Shown piece after piece: positions 58,827 to 64,000 of a DNA stretch of 64,000 nucleotides. This stretch comes from Nocardiopsis endophytica (GTDB lineage: Bacteria; Actinomycetota; Actinomycetes; Streptosporangiales; Streptosporangiaceae): positions 1 through 64,000 of the forward strand of contig NZ_JAQFWQ010000005.1 in assembly GCF_027706725.1 (NCBI RefSeq), in the 5' to 3' direction. The stretch's first letter is position 1; each line of letters starts with the position of its first letter. The notes beneath the pieces were generated by a model. That model was not told the DNA's origin. It did no database searches and saw only the letters and a list, made by a program, of their open reading frames with translations. Both the position numbers and the translations under genes were made by a program.

Positions 58827-59708
58827 TCAGACCGAGAACAGCCGGGCGCCGTTGCCGTAGAGCACCGACCGCATCCATCCGTCCCCGAGGCCGAGGGCGG
58901 CGAGCGACCGGAGCTGGTGGGCGTAGGGATAGGGGATGTTCGGGAAGTCGCTGCCGAGCAGGATCCGGTCCTCCAGGGCCTTGAGGCGGGGGACCTCCTC
59001 CGGCGGGAACGGCGCCATCCGCTCGGTGAAGTCGGTGAACACCATCGTCGTGTCGAGGTGGACGCCCTCGTGGCGCTCCGCCAGGTCGAGGAAGTCCGTG
59101 TACTCGGGCGTCCCCGCGTGTGCGATGACCGCCTTCAGCCCCGGGTGGGCCCTCAGCACCTCGCCGAAGGGGCCAGGACCGGTGAATGGGCCCTCCAGCG
59201 GGCCCGACCCGCAGTGCACGACGGCGGGGACGCCCGAGTCCGCCAGGGCGCCCCACACGCCGTCGAGCAGGGGGTCGCGCGGGTCATAGCCGCCCACCTG
59301 GAGGTGGGCCTTGAAGACGCGCGCCCCTGAGGAGATCGCGCCCGCCACGTACCGCTCCGCCTCGGGCTCGGGGTAGAACGTCGCGCTGTGCAGGCAGTCG
59401 TCGTGGGCCGCCGCGAACTCCGCCGCCCACCCGTTCAGCCACTCGGCCATCCCGGGCTTGTGCGGGTACAGCAGCGACGTATAGCGGACGACGCCGAACC
59501 GCCTCAGCAGGTCGACCCGCTCGGCCTCGTCCTGGCGGTAGGTGATCGGCCAGACGCCCTCGCCCAGGGCGTCGAAGTACGCCCACACCTTGCCGAGCAC
59601 ACGCTGCGGCATGAAGTGCGTGTGCACGTCGATCAGGCCGGGGAGGCCGAGCGGCTCCCAGATCGCCCGGACATCGGCGATCTCGTCGGGTGATGCGGCG
59701 TATGTCAC
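58827..59708 (-). CDS. Amidohydrolase-2 family metal-dependent hydrolase
   Basis: 293 residues of the TIM-barrel amidohydrolase fold (ACMSD/TIM-barrel type): LIDVHTHFMPQRVLGKVWAY gives the first metal His pair, AVVHCGSGPL, VIAHAGTPEY and LLGSDFPNIPYPYAHQL the other ligands. The GTG at 59708 has no ribosome site; TAGAGT lies 7 bases upstream, so a leaderless mRNA is likely. Decarboxylation or hydrolysis of an aromatic or lactone is typical; the substrate is unknown. Confidence 0.87.
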   Translation of the reverse strand: MTYAASPDEIADVRAIWEPLGLPGLIDVHTHFMPQRVLGKVWAYFDALGEGVWPITYRQDEAERVDLLRRFGVVRYTSLLYPHKPGMAEWLNGWAAEFAAAHDDCLHSATFYPEPEAERYVAGAISSGARVFKAHLQVGGYDPRDPLLDGVWGALADSGVPAVVHCGSGPLEGPFTGPGPFGEVLRAHPGLKAVIAHAGTPEYTDFLDLAERHEGVHLDTTMVFTDFTERMAPFPPEEVPRLKALEDRILLGSDFPNIPYPYAHQLRSLAALGLGDGWMRSVLYGNGARLFSV

Positions 59709-59871
59709 GCGGGCCACTCTACGGACGCGCGCCGTGAAGAGTGTCAGCCGGGCGACACCTCGCACCCCGCCTTCCGCGCGCGCACGTACCCATGGGACAC
59801 GGACGCCCAGAGCGCCCGTGCGGCCGTCCGCGTCCGCGGGGCCGCCGGTGTCGGAGGGAAGGACCCGCGCC

Positions 59872-60309
59872 ATGTCCACGATCGCCTTCAGCCGCTCGCA
59901 CGTCATCGCCCACGCCTGGAAGGGCGTGGTCGCCGGTCTCGCCGGTGGCATCGTCTTCGGGATGCTCATGGCCATGACGGGGATGCTCCCGATGATCGCC
60001 ATGATGGTCGGCTCGCAGAGCGCCGTCGTCGGCGGGCTGGTCCACCTGGTCATATCGGCCGGTATCGGCCTGGTCTTCGGCGTCCTGGCCGGGGGGTTCG
60101 CCGACCGCCTGTGGCCGGTGCTGGGCGCCGGGCTCGTCTACGGCCTGGTCTGGTGGGTCCTGGGCGGGCTGGCCCTGATGCCGGCCTTCCTCGGGATGCC
60201 GGTGTTCACCATCGACCAGACGGCCATGATGAGCCTGATGGGCCACGCCGTCTACGGCATCGTCGCCGCACTGGCCCTGTGGGGCCTGAGCCGCGGCGAG
60301 GAGCACTAG
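59872..60309 (+). CDS. Small four-TM hypothetical membrane protein
   Basis: 145 residues with about four membrane helices, the first at about 17-45 (GVVAGLAGGIVFGMLMAMTG). Met is frequent in the N-terminal half. LAGGFADRLWPVLGAGLVYG and MPVFTIDQTAMMSLMGHAVY are the least hydrophobic parts. ATG 59872 with GGGAAGGA. No family with a known function was recognised. Confidence 0.75.
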   Translation: MSTIAFSRSHVIAHAWKGVVAGLAGGIVFGMLMAMTGMLPMIAMMVGSQSAVVGGLVHLVISAGIGLVFGVLAGGFADRLWPVLGAGLVYGLVWWVLGGLALMPAFLGMPVFTIDQTAMMSLMGHAVYGIVAALALWGLSRGEEH

Positions 60310-60327
60310 CCGGAAGCGGCGCCCGGA

Positions 60328-60549
60328 TCACTCCGTCGGAGCGCGCTCGTTCTCGTGGCACCGCTTCCAGAATTCGTAGTCCCATGAGGCCGAGAGCGCT
60401 GCGAAGTGTTCTAGCGCGGCGATTCGGGAGTGGCGTGCCACGTAGTCGCGGAGAGCCAGGTTCACGGCGTCCGTCTCGGTCGCCGCGCCGGTCATCCTCA
60501 TCACATCGCTGAGGACATCAGGGGCGATATCGATTCGAGTCACGGTCAT
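60328..60549 (-). CDS. Orphan VapB-type antitoxin
   Basis: 73 residues. MTVTRIDIAPDVLSDVMRMT and ETDAVNLALRDYVARHSRIA are typical of the VapB family; the rest would wrap the toxin. ATG with GGAGG. No vapC follows: the next gene on this strand is the amidohydrolase 620 bp away, so the antitoxin is orphaned. Confidence 0.8.
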   Translation of the reverse strand: MTVTRIDIAPDVLSDVMRMTGAATETDAVNLALRDYVARHSRIAALEHFAALSASWDYEFWKRCHENERAPTE

Positions 60550-60607
60550 CGTCCACCTCCTTCATGATCATGCATGAGACGGCCGTCCGTGTCCGGCCCT
60601 TCGCGGA

Positions 60608-63166
60608 TCACACCGCCCCGGGAGCGCCCGCTGCCAAGCCCGCTACCGGGGCCCTGGCCGCGCGGGCGGCGGGGGCCAGGGATGCCAGCAGCCCGGCCGG
60701 GATGCCCGCCAGCAGCAGCACGGCCACCCGCGCCACCGGTACCGCGGGCACCATGTCGTCCATCGCCGCGCCCGCCGCCGCCAGGCCGAACAGGACGCCC
60801 AGCACCGCCCCGACCGCCGTTCCCGCCGCGCCGACCAGGGCCGCCTCCGCCGCGACCAGTCCTCTGAGCTGTCCGCGGGTCAGCCCCAGCGCGCGCATGA
60901 GGGAGAACTCGCGCCCGCGCTCCAGCACCGACAGCGCCAGCGTGTTCGCGATGCCCAGCACCGCGATCACGATCGCCACCGCCAGCATCCCCACCACCAC
61001 GGCGAAGATCGTGTCGAACAGGCGCCCGTACTGCTCGCGCTGCTCCGCGCCGCTCACCACCTCCAGGCCCGGGTGGGCCGCGCTCGCGGCGTCCACGGCC
61101 GCCCGGACCTCCTCCGCAGGGGCGCCGTCGGCCCCCACCACCATCAGGCTGGCGTCCGGCGTGTCCGGGAACATCTCCGCGAAGTCCTCCGGCGCCACGA
61201 CCAGGCCCGGCATGCCGCCATCCGACGGGGTCACCGCCGCCACCGTCAGGCGCAGGTCGGCCCCTTCCCCGGGGACCCGGACCGTGTCGCCGACCCCGAC
61301 CCCCAGCCGCTCGGCGTCGTCCGCGTGCACGGCCGCCCGCCCCGGTGCGACATCGGCCAGGTCGCCTTCATCCGTCTCCATCGCCAGGTCGGTCCCCAAG
61401 CGCGCGTCGAAGAAGGACACCACCGGCGTCGGCTCGCCCCCGACGTCGGCGGCGGCGCGCCGGTCCCGCATCACCCGGCCGATCGCCGGGTCGTCCTCCA
61501 ACTCGCGGGCCAGGGTGGCGGGGAGCGCCGACGCCGGGGCGCCCGCGTCGGGGCCGCTCTGAGAGGACAGGGGGCGCAGCGCGTAGTCGGCGGGCATCTC
61601 GCGCGCCATCACCTCGGTGAGCGTGGACTGGATCGACGCGCTCGCCACCGCGTACCCCGACATCAGCGCCGCCCCGACGGCCAGCGCCGTCATCGCGGTC
61701 GCCGTGCGGTGCGGGGTGCGCAGAACCCCTTCCGCCGCCAGACCCGGCGCGGTCCCCAGCCGCCGCAGGGGCGCGCGCACCACCGCCGCGAACACCCGCA
61801 CCAGCCACGGCGCCGCCGCCATCGCCCCCGCGAACGCCGCCATGCCCGCGCCCGCCACGACCACCATCGGCAGCGGTCCCGGCTCAAGGGACAGCCCCGT
61901 CCACACACCGGCGGCGGAGAGGGCGAACAGGGAGGCCGCCCCCAGCGCGCGCAGCCGCCCGCCGCGCCCCGTGCCCCCCTCGGAGCCGCCGTCCGCTCCG
62001 CTCTGCCGGAGCGCGGCCAGCGGGGCCGTGCGCATCGCCGCCACCGCCGGGCGCACCGCCGCGGCGACGGTGGTCAGCACCCCGGCCCCCACGCCCAGCG
62101 CGAGCGAGAGGGGGGACACCACCAGCGGTATCCCCTCGGCGCCGCTGGTCCCGAAGACGGAGGCCGTCCCCGCCGACCGGCCGGCCAGCTCCACCGCCGC
62201 CGCGGCCACGCCCACCCCCAGCGCCGCCCCGGCCGCCGAGGCCGCCAGGCCGACCGCCAGCGCCTCGGCCAGCACCCCGCGCAGGATCTGCCCGCGGTCG
62301 GCGCCCAGGCAGCGCAGCAGCGCCGTGGAGCGCCGCCGCTGGGCCACCAGCACCGCGTAGGTGTTGCCGATGACCAGCGCGGCGGTGAACAGCGCCACCG
62401 CGGCGAACAGCGACAGCCCGACGGTGACCGACCGCGCCTGCACGCCCGCGTCGTCGGCGAGCACGGCGCCGTAGCCGGCGCCGGTCATGGTCCGGGCCGC
62501 CTCGCCGAGCTCCGCCCGGACCGCCGCCGCGACCTCCTCGGGGTCCGTGCCGTCCGCGCCGAGCACCCGCAGCTCCGCGTACCCGTCGACCCCGGTGACC
62601 TCCGCGGCCGTCTCCGGGTCGAAGGCGATCGCGCCCGCGGCCGAGGCGGAGCGGTCCAGCCCGAAGTCGACCAGGCCGGTGACGGTGAACGCGCGCCGCC
62701 GCCCGTCCGCCCCCACCGCGGCCACGGTGTCGCCCGTCTCCAGCCCCGTGGTGCGGGCGGTGGCCGCCGACAGCGCCGCCTCGTCGGCGGCGGCCGGCGC
62801 GCGGCCCTCCTCGACCCGCAGCCGCTCGGTGGGCCCACCCACGGACACGGCCATCGCCGCCGCGCTCCCGAGCGGCCGCCCGTCGGGGCCCAGCAGCACG
62901 GCCGACCCGCGCACCGCGCCGTCGGCCTCCGCCACCTGCGGAAGCTCCCGCACCCGCGCGACCAGGTCACGGGGGAGCACGCCGTCCTCCTCCGCCGGGA
63001 CGGCGACCGCGTCGAGCCGGTCGGCCCCGCCCATGGCGGAGTCGGCGAAGCTCTGGCGGACGCCGTCGGTGAAGACCAGCGTGGCGGTGGCGAACATGGC
63101 GCCCAGGGCGATCGCCAGGGCGGTGGTGGCCAGCCGGGAGAGGGGGCCGGTGCGGACGCGTCTCAA
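60608..63166 (-). CDS. FtsX-type ABC permease with two FtsX domains (no ATPase nearby)
   Basis: About 852 residues, starting at TTG 63166 with AGGAGA upstream. There are two FtsX/MacB-like core domains with an N-terminal helix, large extracytoplasmic domains, and about eight further helices (two groups around residues 270-430 and 710-840). GREFSLMRALGLTRGQLRGL and QRRRSTALLRCLGADRGQIL are the cytosolic coupling signatures. Such permeases work with a LolD/MacB-type ATPase in antibiotic peptide resistance or lipid export, but none lies next to it here. The start overlaps the PAP2 gene stop (TTGA). Confidence 0.87.
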   Translation of the reverse strand: MRRVRTGPLSRLATTALAIALGAMFATATLVFTDGVRQSFADSAMGGADRLDAVAVPAEEDGVLPRDLVARVRELPQVAEADGAVRGSAVLLGPDGRPLGSAAAMAVSVGGPTERLRVEEGRAPAAADEAALSAATARTTGLETGDTVAAVGADGRRRAFTVTGLVDFGLDRSASAAGAIAFDPETAAEVTGVDGYAELRVLGADGTDPEEVAAAVRAELGEAARTMTGAGYGAVLADDAGVQARSVTVGLSLFAAVALFTAALVIGNTYAVLVAQRRRSTALLRCLGADRGQILRGVLAEALAVGLAASAAGAALGVGVAAAAVELAGRSAGTASVFGTSGAEGIPLVVSPLSLALGVGAGVLTTVAAAVRPAVAAMRTAPLAALRQSGADGGSEGGTGRGGRLRALGAASLFALSAAGVWTGLSLEPGPLPMVVVAGAGMAAFAGAMAAAPWLVRVFAAVVRAPLRRLGTAPGLAAEGVLRTPHRTATAMTALAVGAALMSGYAVASASIQSTLTEVMAREMPADYALRPLSSQSGPDAGAPASALPATLARELEDDPAIGRVMRDRRAAADVGGEPTPVVSFFDARLGTDLAMETDEGDLADVAPGRAAVHADDAERLGVGVGDTVRVPGEGADLRLTVAAVTPSDGGMPGLVVAPEDFAEMFPDTPDASLMVVGADGAPAEEVRAAVDAASAAHPGLEVVSGAEQREQYGRLFDTIFAVVVGMLAVAIVIAVLGIANTLALSVLERGREFSLMRALGLTRGQLRGLVAAEAALVGAAGTAVGAVLGVLFGLAAAGAAMDDMVPAVPVARVAVLLLAGIPAGLLASLAPAARAARAPVAGLAAGAPGAV

Positions 63167-63837
63167 CGGAGGGTCTCCTGTCGGTGGGAGGTGCGCGGCG
63201 GTGCGGTGTCGGCGCCCGCGCGGGGCCGGCCCCCGGCGGTGGTCAGCAGCGGGCGCAGGAGGGCGACCGCGGCCATCCGCACCACCAGCGCCTGCACGGG
63301 GCCGCGGGCCGCGACGGCCACCGCCGCGGCGACCACCGCCCCGACCAGCAGCCCCACGGCGACGTCGTGCGGGTAGTGCACGCCCACGAACACCCGGGAG
63401 GAGGCCTCCAGGAGCGCCAGGGGCGCCGCGAACGCCGCCGACCATCGCCAGGCGATGAACGCCGCCGCCAGCGCCGCACCCGCGATGGCGGCGTGGTTGC
63501 TCGGGAAGGACCAGTCCCCGTGCGGCGGACAGGCCGCGATCGTGACCGCGTCCGCCACCGCCCGGCAGGGGCGCTCCTCCTGGATGAGCGACTTGGCGCC
63601 CTCGCTCACCAGGTAGCCCGCCACCGTCGCGACGGGCGCCAGCAGCGCGGCCGCCATGGCGCGCGCGCCGCGCCCGCGCGCCCTCCACCACAGGGCGAGG
63701 AAGAGCACGGCGAAGCCGAGCAGCAGCAGGTCCGTGGCGGCCTCGGCGAGGGACTGCAGCCAGGCGGGCAGGTCCTGCGCGAAGGAGGTGACGGCCCGGT
63801 ACGCGTCGGTGCTGGGCTCGGGGATCAGGGTGGGCAT
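63163..63837 (-). CDS. PAP2-family phosphatase (membrane)
   Basis: 224 residues with about five to six helices and the PAP2 acid-phosphatase motifs KSLIQEERPC, SFPSNHAA and SSRVFVGVHYPHDV. It removes phosphate from undecaprenyl pyrophosphate or similar lipids at the outer face. The ATG at 63837 has AAGGGA upstream. Its stop overlaps the FtsX-type permease start, so both are from one transcript. Confidence 0.88.
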   Translation of the reverse strand: MPTLIPEPSTDAYRAVTSFAQDLPAWLQSLAEAATDLLLLGFAVLFLALWWRARGRGARAMAAALLAPVATVAGYLVSEGAKSLIQEERPCRAVADAVTIAACPPHGDWSFPSNHAAIAGAALAAAFIAWRWSAAFAAPLALLEASSRVFVGVHYPHDVAVGLLVGAVVAAAVAVAARGPVQALVVRMAAVALLRPLLTTAGGRPRAGADTAPPRTSHRQETLR

Positions 63838-64000
63838 GGGGTGATGGGGTCCCTTCCGCGATGGTGGTCGTCGGCCGCGTTCACCGGCCCGTCGGCCGGT
63901 GGTCACCGCTCGTACGGTGCGCCGCAGGACTCCGAGGCTAGGGACGGGCCGGGGCGCGCACATCGCCCGCCCGTGGAGGGCGGCCCCGCACTTTCGTGGG
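63838..64000. other. Window end, upstream of PAP2 gene
   Basis: About 160 bp with no gene seen; presumably it holds the promoter of the PAP2-FtsX operon. Confidence 0.4.

Noticed and set aside
1-64000. CRISPR arrays, tRNA or rRNA genes, insertion sequences, integrase sites
   Set aside because: No regularly spaced repeats, no tRNA-like cloverleaf with CCA-end features, no transposase or integrase motifs were seen on either strand.

Overview
The window is very GC-rich, its coding is saturated with G/C third positions, and it uses many GTG and TTG starts. It carries Scr1-type XRE/DUF397 modules, a chaplin, a large LuxR-type regulator and several TetR regulators. This fits a filamentous actinomycete, probably of the Nocardiopsaceae (Nocardiopsis/Thermobifida-like); that placement is inference. 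No rRNA, tRNA, CRISPR array, integrase or transposase was seen. The stretch from about 10.5 to 18.5 kb is visibly less G/C-saturated than its flanks and looks like accessory DNA.

Layout. 0-2.4 kb: a divergent peroxiredoxin-like/TetR pair inside a cluster of about 80-bp dispersed repeats in both orientations, with the frameshifted remains of a flavoprotein disulfide reductase. 2.4-7.1 kb: TetR and a serine-less hydrolase, divergent from a GH1 beta-glucosidase overlapping a ketoglutarate-semialdehyde-type dehydrogenase. 7.2-8.6 kb: a MerR regulator and a membrane protein with matching 19-bp-spacer MerR promoters. 8.9-11.5 kb: a decayed graspetide-type locus (half an ATP-grasp ligase, and a PIMT-like methyltransferase with an apparent internal deletion fused to an ASCH domain). 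11.7-15.2 kb: an RsbW-like ATPase and two Scr1/DUF397-type regulatory modules. 15.25-19.1 kb: a complete lasso-peptide operon whose 46-residue precursor is too short for routine ORF calling, with cyclase, RRE protein, leader peptidase and a PIMT-like O-methyltransferase, but no exporter. The predicted core GKFAEDTKDQNRYFD has Asp9 for ring closure and an Asp6-Thr7 pair inside the ring, which predicts an aspartimide-modified lasso peptide. This is the most interesting system in the window.

19.2-23.3 kb: a DUF418 membrane protein behind a MerR-type promoter; an MFS efflux gene preceded by a leaderless 18-codon uORF and an attenuator-like terminator; a divergent YjdF gene; a GNAT protein. 23.4-29.8 kb: LysR, then an oxidative L-rhamnonate operon (IclR, MDR dehydrogenase, L-rhamnonate dehydratase, FAH-family hydrolase, GntP permease) with a strong palindrome before the dehydrogenase. 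29.9-37.6 kb: two RibD/DHFR-like proteins, an MBL-fold hydrolase, a fatty-acid desaturase, adenosine deaminase (leaderless), a CapA-like lipoprotein and a catalase.

37.7-40.8 kb: a TetR regulator divergent from FMN reductase-VOC-MFS, with 9-bp-arm operators. 41.2-43.3 kb: a four-domain chaplin with a sorting signal, and SURF1. 43.3-49.4 kb: a translationally coupled quinone reductase-DsbA-MFS operon, possibly with a small last gene, behind a LuxR-type large ATP-binding regulator. 49.5-54.3 kb: TetR with a UvrA-like ABC protein, a methyltransferase, GNAT, a mini-Smr protein and an orphan antitoxin. 54.4-64 kb: an Asp-nucleophile alpha/beta hydrolase divergent from a GlxA-type regulator, a PIN toxin-antitoxin pair, an SDR tail remnant, an MFS exporter, an amidohydrolase, a small membrane protein, an orphan VapB, and a PAP2 phosphatase coupled to a two-FtsX-domain permease without its ATPase.
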